A DNA stretch of 58,400 nt, from NCBI RefSeq assembly GCF_019232825.1, contig NZ_JAFAND010000038.1:1-58400 (forward strand), written 5' to 3'. The translations under genes and the position numbers were made by a program. Source of the stretch: Paludibacterium sp. (GTDB taxonomy: Bacteria > Pseudomonadota > Gammaproteobacteria > Burkholderiales > Chromobacteriaceae). Under the pieces are notes generated by a model that ran no database searches, was not told the origin of the DNA, and was given only the letters and a program-made list of their open reading frames with translations. Of the stretch, positions 34,852 through 43,755 are shown piece after piece. Position 1 is the stretch's first letter, and each line of letters starts with the position of its first letter.

Positions 34852-35844
34852 TCAGTACAAGCCGCCGATCAGCGGCGGCTCGTCCATCAGCGCGATCTGC
34901 TCGCGCAATTCGAGGATGCGGTCTTGCCAATAGCGTACGCCGCCAAACCAGGGGAATGCCGCCGGAAAAGCGGGGTCTTGCCAGCGACGCGCGAGCCAGG
35001 CGCTGTAATGCATCAGCCGCAAGGTACGCAACGCCTCGACCAGGTGCAGCTCGCGGTCGTCGAACTCGAAGAAATCCTCATAGCCGGCCAGCAAGTCTTT
35101 CAACTGGCGCGACTGATCGGCGCGCTCGCCGGAGAGCAGCATCCACAGATCCTGCACCGCCGGGCCCGAACGACTGTCATCGAAGTCGACGAAGTGCGGT
35201 CCGTCGTCAGTCCAGAGCACGTTGCCGGCGTGACAGTCGCCATGCAGGCGCAGCGTCTGCACGCGACCTGCCCGCTCGAAAGCGCGGGACACGCCATCCA
35301 GCGCCTGACGGGCCACACCGCGGTACACCTCGCGAAGCTCGGCCGGCAGCCAATCGTTCGCCAACAGCCAGTCGAGCGATTGCTCGCCGAAACGATCGAT
35401 GGTCAGGGCCGGCCGTTCCAGATAGGGCACGGTCGCCCCCACGGCGTGGATACGGCCTAGGAAGCGGCCCATCCAGGTCAACGTGTCGCTTTGATCGAAG
35501 TCCGGCGTACGGCCGCCGCGACGAGGAAACAGCGCGAAACGAAAACCGCCATGCTGGTGCAGCGTGCGCCCATCGAAAGACAAAGCGTCGACGACCGGAA
35601 TTTCGCGCGCGGCTAGTTCGGCGACAAAAGCATGCTCTTCCAGGATTTGCGCGTCGGACCAACGCGCCGGGCGATAAAATTTGGCCACCAGCGGCGGCCC
35701 TTCCTCCATGCCGATCTGGTAGACGCGGTTTTCGTAACTATTGAGCGCCAACAGGCTGCCGCTCGCGCGTAAACCGAGCGACTCGACCGCGTCAAGCAGG
35801 GTATCGGGCGTGAGTCCGTCGAAAGGGTGCGGGGTGAGTTCCAT
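34852..35844 (-). CDS. srkA: Stress response serine/threonine kinase SrkA (YihE)
   Basis: The 330-residue cytosolic kinase is of the choline-kinase-like fold. The ATP Lys lies in PLVAKFYRPARW, the catalytic loop is LHGDCHAGNVLW (Asp and Asn), and the metal Asp is in FVDFDDSRSGPA. These segments and the length match SrkA/RdoA, which in E. coli protects cells from stress-induced death and counters MazF. The gene stands alone on the minus strand, convergent with the M13 peptidase. Confidence 0.92.
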   Translation of the reverse strand: MELTPHPFDGLTPDTLLDAVESLGLRASGSLLALNSYENRVYQIGMEEGPPLVAKFYRPARWSDAQILEEHAFVAELAAREIPVVDALSFDGRTLHQHGGFRFALFPRRGGRTPDFDQSDTLTWMGRFLGRIHAVGATVPYLERPALTIDRFGEQSLDWLLANDWLPAELREVYRGVARQALDGVSRAFERAGRVQTLRLHGDCHAGNVLWTDDGPHFVDFDDSRSGPAVQDLWMLLSGERADQSRQLKDLLAGYEDFFEFDDRELHLVEALRTLRLMHYSAWLARRWQDPAFPAAFPWFGGVRYWQDRILELREQIALMDEPPLIGGLY

Positions 35845-35891
35845 GGGCCGCAGTATATCGGATCGCGGCCCATGACAGGCAAAAACGGCGG

Positions 35892-36521
35892 CTAGCCGTC
35901 GTAGCGCGCGAACAAAAAGGCGGTGCTATGGTAGTGCGCCTCGCCATGCGACGTATCGAGCGACCTTTCTTGCTGGTAAGCGAGCACCGTCAGATCGGCA
36001 AACAGATCGAGAAACTCTTCGGGGCGGTAGTAATGCTTGATGTGACCGGCCGTTTCGCTGGCCTGTTCTCGGCCGTGGCAGCCGGGATCGTCATCCAAAA
36101 ACACGGCTGCAAACAGAATGCCGCCAGGCGCAAGCGCCGCCATGATGCGCCGCGCCACGCGCCGGCCATCGTCCGCGTTAAGATGATCGAGCGACGTATG
36201 GGCGACAATCATCTGATAAGCGCGGGACGGCAAAGGAAACGACACGATGTCAGCCACGATGCCCTGGACGCTCAGGCCCGCGCTGTCGGCCTGTCGATTG
36301 AGGTCGTCGATGGCGACGGCAGAACAGTCCACCCCCGTCACGCGGTAGCCGTGATGGCCAAGATAGAGCGCGTTGCGCCCTTGGCCGCATCCCAGATCCA
36401 TGGCGTCCCCGGGCCCGTTGACGCCATACTTCTGCATGTAATGAATCAGTTGTCCGGTGGCTGCAGTGCCGTAGTAATTGTCGCAGCCACCGTAAAACTC
36501 GTCGAAGCTTCGTACCGACAT
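35892..36521 (-). CDS. Class I SAM-dependent methyltransferase
   Basis: The 209-residue protein has motif I MDLGCGQGRNALYLGHHGY, an acidic residue ending strand 2 (VTGVDCSAVAI) and the post-I segment VADIVSFPLPSRAYQMIVAH. The sequence resembles the TehB/YeaB-like group, which includes tellurite and thiopurine methyltransferases, but the substrate is unknown. It starts at ATG 36521 and is separated from the helicase gene by 105 bases. Confidence 0.85.
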   Translation of the reverse strand: MSVRSFDEFYGGCDNYYGTAATGQLIHYMQKYGVNGPGDAMDLGCGQGRNALYLGHHGYRVTGVDCSAVAIDDLNRQADSAGLSVQGIVADIVSFPLPSRAYQMIVAHTSLDHLNADDGRRVARRIMAALAPGGILFAAVFLDDDPGCHGREQASETAGHIKHYYRPEEFLDLFADLTVLAYQQERSLDTSHGEAHYHSTAFLFARYDG

Positions 36522-36626
36522 TCGCTTACTCCCTTTTCCACAATCGGAACACTGATCGATAGTATTGTTCCGGAGCAGATCTTCGACAAGGGTTTCTACG
36601 TATATCAGTCGAGCAAATCGACGTTA

Positions 36627-37946
36627 TCAGCGCGTCGGCGCAACCACCTTGTAGCGCGGCGGCAAAAGCAAGGCGGGAATTTCGCGCTGCAGCTTGCCAC
36701 GGCCGCGGCGAACCGACTTGGGCTGTTTGATGCCTTCCGGCGCGCCGGTCAATGCGGCCGAAGCCGGCGCGGCATGGACAGGCTGAGCCGGGCGCGGCAG
36801 CCACGACGGCCAGAAGCCATCGACCGGCTGCGCTTCCAGCTGTTTGCGGATCAGATGGTTGATCGCGTCCAGCTGACGGCTTTCCTCTTGCGCCATCAAC
36901 GAAATGGCGACACCCGATGCGCCGGCGCGGCCCGTCCGGCCGATGCGGTGCACATAGTCTTCCGGCGCGTTAGGCAGTTCGAAGTTGACCACGTAGGGCA
37001 GTTCGGCGATATCCAGACCGCGCGCCGCCACGTCGGTGGCGACCAGCACTTTGATGCTGCCCTCCTTGAAGGCGGCCAGCGTCTCCAGCCGTGCCCCTTG
37101 AGCCTTGTCGCCATGGATCGCCTCGGCGGCGTGACCGTCGCGCTTCAGATCGCGCGCCAGTTGATCGGCGCTGAGCTTGGTCTTGCAGAAGACGATCACT
37201 TGGCCCATGTCGCGGCTGCGGATCAGGTGAGACAGCAACTTGCGCTTCTGCCAGCCGTCCGCGGCGTACACCAATTGCTCGACATCTTCGTTGGTCGAGT
37301 TCTGGCGCGCCACCTCGACCACTTGCGGCTCGCGCATGAAGTCCTCGGCCAGCTTCTTGATTTCCGAGGCGAACGTGGCGGAAAACAGCAGCGTCTGCCG
37401 CTCACGCGGCAAGAGAGCCATGATCTTGCGGATATCCTGAATGAACCCCATGTCCAGCATGCGGTCACCCTCGTCGAGCACCAGCACCTCGACGCGGTTC
37501 AACTGCACGGTTTTCTGCCCGATGTGATCAAGCAGCCGGCCCGGGGTGGCGATCAGGATTTCCACGCCACGGCGCAACTCGGCGGTCTGCGGGTCCATGT
37601 TCACGCCGCCGAAGATCGTGGTGGCGCGCAGCGGCAGGTACTTGGTATAAGCCTTGACGTTCACGCCGATCTGGTCGGCCAATTCCCGGGTGGGCGACAG
37701 GACCAACGCGCGCACCGGATGCATGGCTGGCGACGCGCTGGCATTGGCGAATTTCTTCAGCCGTTCGAGGATCGGCAGCATGAAGGCCGCCGTCTTGCCG
37801 GTACCGGTCTGGGCCGCGGCCAGCATGTCGCGGCCGGTCAGCACCAGCGGAATGGCTTTGGCCTGAATCGGCGTGGGCGTGCTATAGCCCTGCTCGTCGA
37901 TGGCACGGAGCAACTCCGGCGACAGACCAAGCTCTGAAAATGACAT
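36627..37946 (-). CDS. DEAD-box RNA helicase, RhlE-type, with DEGD motif II
   Basis: The 439-residue ATP-dependent RNA helicase has the Q-motif region YSTPTPIQAKAIPLVL, motif I AAQTGTGKTAAFMLP, Ib TPGRLLDH, motif II VLDEGDRMLDMGF, motif III LFSATF, motif V VATDVAARGLDI, and motif VI HRIGRTGRAG. It ends in a basic tail. The sequence type is RhlE, involved in ribosome assembly and cold adaptation. Motif II reads D-E-G-D instead of D-E-A-D. ATG 37946 has GGAGAG upstream; the longer frame to 38027 has no family-like sequence. Confidence 0.93.
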   Translation of the reverse strand: MSFSELGLSPELLRAIDEQGYSTPTPIQAKAIPLVLTGRDMLAAAQTGTGKTAAFMLPILERLKKFANASASPAMHPVRALVLSPTRELADQIGVNVKAYTKYLPLRATTIFGGVNMDPQTAELRRGVEILIATPGRLLDHIGQKTVQLNRVEVLVLDEGDRMLDMGFIQDIRKIMALLPRERQTLLFSATFASEIKKLAEDFMREPQVVEVARQNSTNEDVEQLVYAADGWQKRKLLSHLIRSRDMGQVIVFCKTKLSADQLARDLKRDGHAAEAIHGDKAQGARLETLAAFKEGSIKVLVATDVAARGLDIAELPYVVNFELPNAPEDYVHRIGRTGRAGASGVAISLMAQEESRQLDAINHLIRKQLEAQPVDGFWPSWLPRPAQPVHAAPASAALTGAPEGIKQPKSVRRGRGKLQREIPALLLPPRYKVVAPTR

Positions 37947-38074
37947 GTGTTCTCTCCACTTTACAAATCTACAGCAGCGCCGTCCGACGGCGCCATACAC
38001 CATACTCGCGCAGGGCAGGAATGCCAACGCCGCCCGGCGGGCGGCGCAATGCGTTGCAAACGGATGCTAAGCAC

Positions 38075-38995
38075 CTAGCCCAGCAAGCTGGCCACGCTCA
38101 TGAGCAGGATGACCAGCAACCACAACAGGGCCGAACGCCAGATTAACCCAACCGCGCTTTTGAGCGCATTCGGATCGGCCTCGTCGCCCAAACCAAGTTC
38201 GGGCCGGAACTTGACGGTATAGTCCTGCTTCAGCGGATCCCCCAGGCGAATGCCCAACGCCCCCGCCGCCGAGGCCAACAGGATGCCGTTGGCGTAATCG
38301 CCCCAAGCTTTTGCCTGCGACCGCCAGCAATAGACCGCATCCTCGAAATCGCCCATCACGGCGAAACTGGCGGCGGTCAATCGAACCGGCAACCAGTCGA
38401 GCCACATCGCGGCCCGGTCGGCGAATTGACCAAAGCGATCCTCCGCCAGCGGGCGGTTGCCCCACTTCTGATACAACATTTGGCTCAGCCGATACAGCAG
38501 CGCCCCGGAAGGCCCCGGCAACAGCACAAACCAGAACATGGTGCCGAACACGAAGCGGTAACTGTCCATCACCCCCTGCTCGATCGCCAAGCGCGATACC
38601 TCATTGGCCGACAGTTCCGCAGTCGATTGCCCCGTCCAACGCGACAACGCATCTCGCGCCTCTTGATCGCGGCCTTCGGCCAACGCCAGCGAGACCTCGG
38701 AGAAGGCGCTGGAGAAATGGCGGAAACCCATCGTCAGATACAGCACGAAAATATTCCACAACAGCGCCAGTACCGGGCTGATGGCCTTCAAACCGTAATA
38801 CACGGCGATGGACAACAACATCGGCGGCAGAATGGCGACCAGCCAGGCAAAAACGCCGTGGCGGTTTGAACCGGCATTCAGATTGCGCTCGAGGTGATTG
38901 GCGTAGCGAATGAACAGCAGCCAGACACGGTTGCGATTGCCGAGCGGACGGATCTGTTCCAATCCTAGTGCGAAGATCAGCGATAGCAGGGTCAT
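38075..38995 (-). CDS. CobD/CbiB-family membrane protein
   Basis: The 306-residue integral membrane protein has several hydrophobic helices. It matches the CobD/CbiB superfamily (adenosylcobinamide-phosphate synthase) and the AmpE-like group: TLLSLIFALGLEQIRPLGNR at the N-terminus, LTMGFRHFSSAFSEVSLALAEG, and AMWLDWLPVRLTAASFAVMGDFEDA. No other cobalamin gene is near, so a true role in B12 synthesis is doubtful; betaproteobacteria carry such stand-alone copies of unknown function. Confidence 0.8.
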   Translation of the reverse strand: MTLLSLIFALGLEQIRPLGNRNRVWLLFIRYANHLERNLNAGSNRHGVFAWLVAILPPMLLSIAVYYGLKAISPVLALLWNIFVLYLTMGFRHFSSAFSEVSLALAEGRDQEARDALSRWTGQSTAELSANEVSRLAIEQGVMDSYRFVFGTMFWFVLLPGPSGALLYRLSQMLYQKWGNRPLAEDRFGQFADRAAMWLDWLPVRLTAASFAVMGDFEDAVYCWRSQAKAWGDYANGILLASAAGALGIRLGDPLKQDYTVKFRPELGLGDEADPNALKSAVGLIWRSALLWLLVILLMSVASLLG

Positions 38996-39061
38996 TGCTT
39001 ATTTGAGTGGTTGTTCAGGCCCAACGAGAAGATACCACAACTGTCCCCAGGCGATCACGCC

Positions 39062-39526
39062 TCAGGCTGATCCCAAATGCCGACCACCGATCGGCACCTC
39101 CGCTTGCGCACCGTCCGGGCCATAGGCCATCATCGACGACGCAGCCGCTTTCAGCACACCCAACGCCTCGCGGGCGCGGTGCAACCCGTGATTGATGTGC
39201 CGCCCATTGAATTCGTTCAGGGTGACCGCACGCTGAATCGCGTTCTCCAACTGGAACCAGGCATCGCACGCCGCCGGCTTGTCCTGCAGCCAGCGTTGCG
39301 CCGAGGCCCGGTCGGAGACGCCGCGTTCTGCGAGCCACGCTTGGCGCACCCGGCTCACTTGCGACAGCGCTTCCAGCGCCAGCCCCTTCTCATCCGCCAA
39401 GGGCTCGATGCGCGAGATATCGCCGACAATCAGCGCCTCGCGTTCCTGTTCCAGAAATGCAATAAGCCGGGACACCTGTTCGGTTTCGTCCCGGCATAGT
39501 TTGGCAAACACGTCGATATCCGCCAT
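39062..39526 (-). CDS. flgN: Flagellar export chaperone FlgN
   Basis: The 154-residue helical protein fits FlgN, the cytosolic chaperone for hook-filament junction proteins FlgK and FlgL. The N-terminal helix and central region (FLEQEREALIVGDISRIEPL, AWFQLENAI) and the NEFNGRHINHGLHRAREALGVL segment are typical. It follows flgM on the same strand with a 40-base gap, the usual flgM-flgN order, and GGTAGGT precedes the ATG closely. Confidence 0.9.
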   Translation of the reverse strand: MADIDVFAKLCRDETEQVSRLIAFLEQEREALIVGDISRIEPLADEKGLALEALSQVSRVRQAWLAERGVSDRASAQRWLQDKPAACDAWFQLENAIQRAVTLNEFNGRHINHGLHRAREALGVLKAAASSMMAYGPDGAQAEVPIGGRHLGSA

Positions 39527-39566
39527 ACCTACCCGATTTTTGGATTGAGGGCGCGCTAACTAACGC

Positions 39567-39863
39567 TTAACCCGCCAGCAATTGCTTGGTCGAGGAAATC
39601 AGACCATCGGCGATATTTTCCGGATTGATCTGAAAACTGCCCGCAGCAATTGCGCTCTTAATGGCCTCGACCTTGCTCACGTCGAACGACGGCGCTGCCG
39701 CCATATCTTGCGACACGGTATTGATCTGGCTCGCCAGCGGGTTGATCGCCACTTGCTCAGACGACGCACTGCTGCTCGTCGAGTCAGTATCGGTCTTGCG
39801 CTTGGCAGACTTGCCCTGCGTCGGGTAAAGATTCTTGACGTCGCCCGCTTGATCGATTTTCAT
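39567..39863 (-). CDS. flgM: Anti-sigma-28 factor FlgM
   Basis: The 98-residue protein has a disordered Ser/Lys-rich N-terminus and the C-terminal sigma-28-binding helices (VSKVEAIKSAIAAGSFQINP, ENIADGLISSTKQLL). FlgM holds FliA inactive until it is exported through the completed hook. Its presence shows that a sigma-28 flagellar regulon exists in this genome. A ribosome site AAGGAAGG lies upstream of ATG 39863. Confidence 0.95.
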   Translation of the reverse strand: MKIDQAGDVKNLYPTQGKSAKRKTDTDSTSSSASSEQVAINPLASQINTVSQDMAAAPSFDVSKVEAIKSAIAAGSFQINPENIADGLISSTKQLLAG

Positions 39864-39901
39864 GTCTGGGCCCTTCCTTCAAAACTCCACGGTTACCCGT
39901 A

Positions 39902-39909
39902 TTATCGTC
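39902..39909 (-). promoter_or_regulatory. Possible sigma-28 -10 box upstream of flgM
   Basis: The minus strand reads GACGATAA, seven of eight matches to GCCGATAA, about 39 bases upstream of the flgM ATG. The -35 region at the proper distance is poor, so this remains a candidate. Confidence 0.35.
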
Positions 39910-39937
39910 GCAAAAGCGAATTACATGAGAAATTATT

Positions 39938-40615
39938 TTAATTGGATAAGCTAATTACGCCATCCGGCCCCGCCACGCCACGCAGCAATTGACCGTTCGG
40001 CATCCGCACCGGTACCACATCACCCGCGCGGCCATTGGCGATGGCCACGCCCTCGGCTTCCACGCTGAAGCCGTCGCCGCTCACCACCACTTTCACTCGC
40101 TGATTCATTTTCACAACATATGGCGGCCGCACCATGAAACTGCGCAACCAAATACCGGCAGCCGCGCCGCTGGTCATGCTCTGACCAATCACTTGCGCCG
40201 GATCGGACAACACATCGCGCGCCAAGGCGGAATCGGGCAGTGGCGCCTGACGGATATCGTCAGGGCCCAGCATGTCGCCGGCTCGCACCGGATGCGTCAG
40301 CACCAGCCCCATCGCCGCGTCGCTGATCGTTACCGGCAGGCGCAACCGCCAGGTTGGCGCCAGGCAATAAATATCCAGAAAAGTATTGCCGCTGGGTTCG
40401 GCGCCATCGGACCAAGCGACCTGCGGATCGGCGCAGGCAGGCAGCGCCAACCGCCGATCCAGCGTCCCCAAGCGGAACGCCGCGCCCGGGCGCTGGCTGA
40501 GCTCGCCTCGCACGAAGCTTTTAGCCAACTGTTCCAACAGCGTCATATTCTGGTTGGCCGCCAGCGCCGGCCCGGCCAAACACAGCGCAAACAAGAAGAG
40601 CACAAACCGTTTCAT
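39938..40615 (-). CDS. flgA: Flagellar P-ring assembly chaperone FlgA
   Basis: The 225-residue periplasmic protein has a signal peptide (MKRFVLFLFALCLAGPALAA). The mature part contains a SAF-type domain and the C-terminal FlgA segment (VKMNQRVKVVVSGDGFSVEA, ANGRAGDVVPVRMPNGQLLR). FlgA is needed for P-ring assembly around the flagellar rod. ATG 40615 is used because it starts the signal peptide. It lies upstream of flgM on the same strand, 74 bases away. Confidence 0.93.
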   Translation of the reverse strand: MKRFVLFLFALCLAGPALAANQNMTLLEQLAKSFVRGELSQRPGAAFRLGTLDRRLALPACADPQVAWSDGAEPSGNTFLDIYCLAPTWRLRLPVTISDAAMGLVLTHPVRAGDMLGPDDIRQAPLPDSALARDVLSDPAQVIGQSMTSGAAAGIWLRSFMVRPPYVVKMNQRVKVVVSGDGFSVEAEGVAIANGRAGDVVPVRMPNGQLLRGVAGPDGVISLSN

Positions 40616-40634
40616 GCCGCCATTGTAACGCAAC

Positions 40635-41093
40635 TCAGTCACCCAACAGGCCCGGGGTAATCATGGCTTTGAGCCGCACCGGGTCGCCCCCGGCCTGATG
40701 GCGCAAACCCAGCCACCAGATCGCGCCTTTCTTGATGTTCCAGTACTGAGGATCGCCCGACATCAGCCGCGCCGCCAACCGGCCGAGATAAGGCTGGTGG
40801 CCGACCAGCACCACCGTGTCCACCGCATGATAGAGATCGATCACGGCCAGGACCGACTCCAGCGACGCGCCGGGATTGAGCCCCGCGTCCACCTCAAACC
40901 CCTTGCTGAGAAAGGCGGCGGTCTGCTGGGAACGTTTGGCTTCGGAAGCCAGCACCACATAATCGTCCGGCAAGCGCTGGCTCAGCCAGGCAGCCATGCT
41001 ACGTCCCTGCTGCTGCCCCTTGCGGGTCAATGCCCGCGACAGGTCGTCCGAACCTTCCTCGGCGTCGGCGTGGCGCCATAGAATCACATCCAT
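40635..41093 (-). CDS. sixA: Phosphohistidine phosphatase SixA
   Basis: The 152-residue histidine-phosphatase-superfamily protein has the N-terminal RHG motif LWRHADAEEGSDD (nucleophile His) and the second His in VVLVGHQPYLGRL. SixA removes phosphate from phosphohistidine on HPt domains or the nitrogen PTS. It ends 19 bases upstream of the flgA start, so it may share a transcript with the flg genes. The hybrid kinase at the start of the window carries an HPt domain, a possible but unproved target. Confidence 0.9.
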   Translation of the reverse strand: MDVILWRHADAEEGSDDLSRALTRKGQQQGRSMAAWLSQRLPDDYVVLASEAKRSQQTAAFLSKGFEVDAGLNPGASLESVLAVIDLYHAVDTVVLVGHQPYLGRLAARLMSGDPQYWNIKKGAIWWLGLRHQAGGDPVRLKAMITPGLLGD

Positions 41094-41146
41094 ATTCCCT
41101 CCCGCATTATCCCGGTCATCGCCGGCTTAGGGTTTGTTTACATATC

Positions 41147-41857
41147 TCATAGACGCAGAATACTGCAAATCAGCGGCACCAGCACCGCGGTGAACAGGCC
41201 ATTGAGTCCCATGGCCAGGCCGGCGAAAGCACCGGCGGTCTCCGAGAGCTGCAACGCGCGCGCTGTGCCGACGCCGTGGGCGGCGATGCCGGTGGCGAAA
41301 CCCAGCGTCAGATCGTCCAGGCGGCGCAGGGACTGCCGTAGCGGCCCGAACAGGGCGGCGCCGACAATGCCGGTCACGATCACGCACGCAGCCGCCACCG
41401 AGGGGATGCCGCCGATCTGTTCGGCGATGCCCATGGCAATGGGCGTGGTGGCCGAGCGCGGCAGGATCGACAGCAGAATCGGGCGAGGCAACCCGAACAG
41501 CATGCCGAGTGCCGCGCCGGAGAGAATGCCGGCTATGCCGCCAACGACCAAGGCGATGAGCAGCGCCGGGGCATTACGCTTGAGATGATGCAGGTTATCG
41601 TACAACGGCACCGCCAGCGCCACGGTGGCGGGGCCCAGCAAGAGGTGAATGAAGCGCGCGCCTTCCATGTACTGCTGGTATTGCATGCCGGTCGCCCACA
41701 AGGCCAGCATCACGAGCAGCACGCCTACCAGCACGGTATTGGTGAGCGGATGGCCATGGCAGCGGCGGTTGAGCGCGATGGCCAGCCGATAGGCCAGCAA
41801 GGTGAGGAAGATGCCCGTCAACGGCGAATGCCGCACAACCTCCAGCGCGCCGTTCAT
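41147..41857 (-). CDS. lrgB: LrgB/CidB-family membrane protein
   Basis: The 236-residue membrane protein has about seven helices and the LrgB signature RSATTPIAMGIAEQIGGIPS, with TGFATGIAAHGVGTARALQL-type sequence following. LrgB pairs with LrgA in a holin/antiholin-like system that also moves pyruvate or overflow metabolites in other bacteria. The start at 41857 overlaps the lrgA stop (ATGA), which replaces the longer in-frame start. Confidence 0.92.
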   Translation of the reverse strand: MNGALEVVRHSPLTGIFLTLLAYRLAIALNRRCHGHPLTNTVLVGVLLVMLALWATGMQYQQYMEGARFIHLLLGPATVALAVPLYDNLHHLKRNAPALLIALVVGGIAGILSGAALGMLFGLPRPILLSILPRSATTPIAMGIAEQIGGIPSVAAACVIVTGIVGAALFGPLRQSLRRLDDLTLGFATGIAAHGVGTARALQLSETAGAFAGLAMGLNGLFTAVLVPLICSILRL

Positions 41858-42207
41858 GACGACCGCCCCCGCACCGGCCGGCCGAGCCAGTGCAACGTCG
41901 CCGCCGCGGCAAGCCAAGTCACCAGCGTCGCCATCACCACGACCAGCAGCAACGACCAAGCAAAGGGCGCGAGCAGCGAGCGCCACAGCATCACGCCAAC
42001 ACCTGCGGGGATGAACAGCATCGACAGATGACGCAAAAGACCAGGCACGGTGGCGCGCAGATCATCGGGAATCGAGCGTCGCGCGCACAGGATCAAAAAA
42101 AGCAGCAGCATACCCAGCACCGGCCCCGGCACCGGCAGAGACAAGACGCGAGCAACCGCCTCGCCAGCGAGTTGACATCCCAAAAGCCAGATCAGCGCGT
42201 TGAGCAT
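41854..42207 (-). CDS. lrgA: LrgA/CidA-family holin-like protein
   Basis: The 117-residue membrane protein has four helices, with VPGPVLGMLLLFLILC and LLRHLSMLFIPAGVGVM, the CidA/LrgA signature. It forms a two-gene operon with lrgB. An operator-like dyad (42243-42266) lies upstream, between it and ubiC. Confidence 0.93.
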   Translation of the reverse strand: MLNALIWLLGCQLAGEAVARVLSLPVPGPVLGMLLLFLILCARRSIPDDLRATVPGLLRHLSMLFIPAGVGVMLWRSLLAPFAWSLLLVVVMATLVTWLAAAATLHWLGRPVRGRSS

Positions 42208-42242
42208 GACGACATTTCATCCTTGATCGCTACTGCCGCAGA

Positions 42243-42266
42243 CTAGGGTCTGTCCCTAGGGGACAG
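42243..42266. promoter_or_regulatory. Overlapping palindromes between lrgA and ubiC
   Basis: CTGTCCC-TAG-GGGACAG (42250-42266) is a perfect 7-bp dyad. It overlaps a second dyad, CTAGGG...CCCTAG (42243-42259). GGGACA could also serve as a -35 element for ubiC, with CATAAT 17 bases on at about 42284, which would make ubiC nearly leaderless. A divergent operator is the simplest reading. Confidence 0.45.
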
Positions 42267-42294
42267 TAACGCTCTTGTTTGGCATAATGCGCCC

Positions 42295-42825
42295 ATGTTT
42301 GCCGATAGATACTGGGCGCTCACGCCGCCCCCCCTCTCGCCAGCCATGCAGTCCTGCTTGACGGACGATGGCTCCCTCACGGAAAGATTGATCGCCACAG
42401 GGCGCGACTTCACCGTGCGCGTCTTATACCAGGGCCCCTCGGTGGCGGCGCCTGACGAAAACGGCCTGATCGGCGTCGAGACCGGCGCGCCGGTCCTGGC
42501 GCGGCATGTCGCGCTGCTGCTTGATGGCGTGGCCGTGGTCGTGGCGCGCAGCATTGCGCGCCACGGCTGCCCTCAATGGGAGCCCGTGCTCGCGCGCGGC
42601 AGCCGTTCGCTGGGCTTGACGCTCTTTGGCGAAGACAGCGCGATTATACGTGAACCCCTGCACTACTGTGCGCTGAGCACCGGCCATCCCTTGTTTCCTC
42701 TGGCGCGCGGGCAGGACCTGGAGGACGCGCCGCGCTATGCCGCGCGCCGCTCGAACTTTCTGAGCCACGGCGCGGCGCTCAACGTGTGCGAGGTCTTTTT
42801 GCCCGTACTGGAGAGTTTTCTGTGA
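42295..42825 (+). CDS. ubiC: Chorismate-pyruvate lyase UbiC
   Basis: The 176-residue enzyme makes 4-hydroxybenzoate and pyruvate from chorismate, the first committed step of ubiquinone synthesis. The UbiC pattern is seen in the N-terminal [20 protein letters not shown], the central [39 protein letters not shown] and the C-terminal Glu in [13 protein letters not shown]. The stop overlaps the ubiA GTG (GTGA), giving a ubiC-ubiA operon. Confidence 0.95.
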   Translation: MFADRYWALTPPPLSPAMQSCLTDDGSLTERLIATGRDFTVRVLYQGPSVAAPDENGLIGVETGAPVLARHVALLLDGVAVVVARSIARHGCPQWEPVLARGSRSLGLTLFGEDSAIIREPLHYCALSTGHPLFPLARGQDLEDAPRYAARRSNFLSHGAALNVCEVFLPVLESFL

Positions 42826-43691
42826 GCCCGGCACTGCGCCAACGGTTACAAGCCTATATCCAGCTGATGCGCATCGACAAACCGATCGGCACATTGCTCT
42901 TGCTGTGGCCGACGCTGTGGGCGCTGTGGATCGCGTCCGCCGGCCGTCCCTCGCTGGCGATCCTGAGTATTTTCGTGCTCGGCACGTTTCTGATGCGCTC
43001 CGCGGGCTGTGTAATCAACGATTACGCCGACCGCGACATCGACGGCAAGGTGGCGCGCACCAGCCAGCGGCCGTTCGCGCGCAAGGCGGTCACGCCGCGC
43101 GAGGCGCTGCTGCTGGCGGCGGGGCTGGCGCTCTTGTCGCTGCTGCTGATTCTGCCGCTCAACGCATTGACGCTGAAATTGAGCGTGGTCGCGGCGCTGG
43201 TCGCCGCCAGCTACCCCTATACCAAACGGTTCTTTCCTTTGCCGCAAGCTTACCTCGGCGTCGCGTTTTCCTTCGGCATTCCGATGGCCTTCGCAGCGGT
43301 CACCGGCGCGGTCCCGGCGCTCGCCTGGGTGTTGATGCTGGCCACCGGCTTCTGGATCGTCGCCTACGACACCGCTTATGCCATGGCCGACAAGCCGGAC
43401 GACCTGCTCATCGGCATCAAGACCTCGGCGATCACCTTCGGCGAGCGCGACATTCTGGCCATCATGCTGTGCCATGCCGTCTTTCTGCTGACGCTGACCT
43501 GGCTCGGCTGGCAATGGCGCTTCGGGCTACCGTTTTATGCCAGCATACTTATTTCTGTATTTTTTACTATCATGCAGTACCACGAGATCAAGGGACGAGA
43601 CCGGCAACGTTGCTTCAAGGCCTTCCTGGACAATAACCGAGTGGGCGCGGCGTTGTTTGCCGGCATCGTGCTGGACTATTTGAGCCGATGA
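42822..43691 (+). CDS. ubiA: 4-hydroxybenzoate octaprenyltransferase UbiA
   Basis: The 289-residue integral membrane prenyltransferase has about nine helices. The two Asp-rich, prenyl-diphosphate-binding motifs are visible: [20 protein letters not shown] and [18 protein letters not shown], with [12 protein letters not shown] between. It attaches the polyprenyl chain to 4-hydroxybenzoate, the product of UbiC. The start is GTG 42822, which overlaps the ubiC stop and has GGAGAG six bases upstream. The longer ATG start at 42786 would overlap ubiC by 40 bases and lacks the family N-terminus. Confidence 0.95.
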   Translation: MSPALRQRLQAYIQLMRIDKPIGTLLLLWPTLWALWIASAGRPSLAILSIFVLGTFLMRSAGCVINDYADRDIDGKVARTSQRPFARKAVTPREALLLAAGLALLSLLLILPLNALTLKLSVVAALVAASYPYTKRFFPLPQAYLGVAFSFGIPMAFAAVTGAVPALAWVLMLATGFWIVAYDTAYAMADKPDDLLIGIKTSAITFGERDILAIMLCHAVFLLTLTWLGWQWRFGLPFYASILISVFFTIMQYHEIKGRDRQRCFKAFLDNNRVGAALFAGIVLDYLSR

Positions 43692-43755
43692 CGCGCCGCC
43701 GGTGCGTCGCCTCGTGGCCAACCTTCAATCTGTCCTTACTAAAGGGAATTGGCGC

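Noticed and set aside
35928-37937. 669-codon plus-strand open frame
   Set aside because: It runs antisense through the methyltransferase and helicase genes, has no recognisable domain, and is Arg/His-rich as expected of a shadow.
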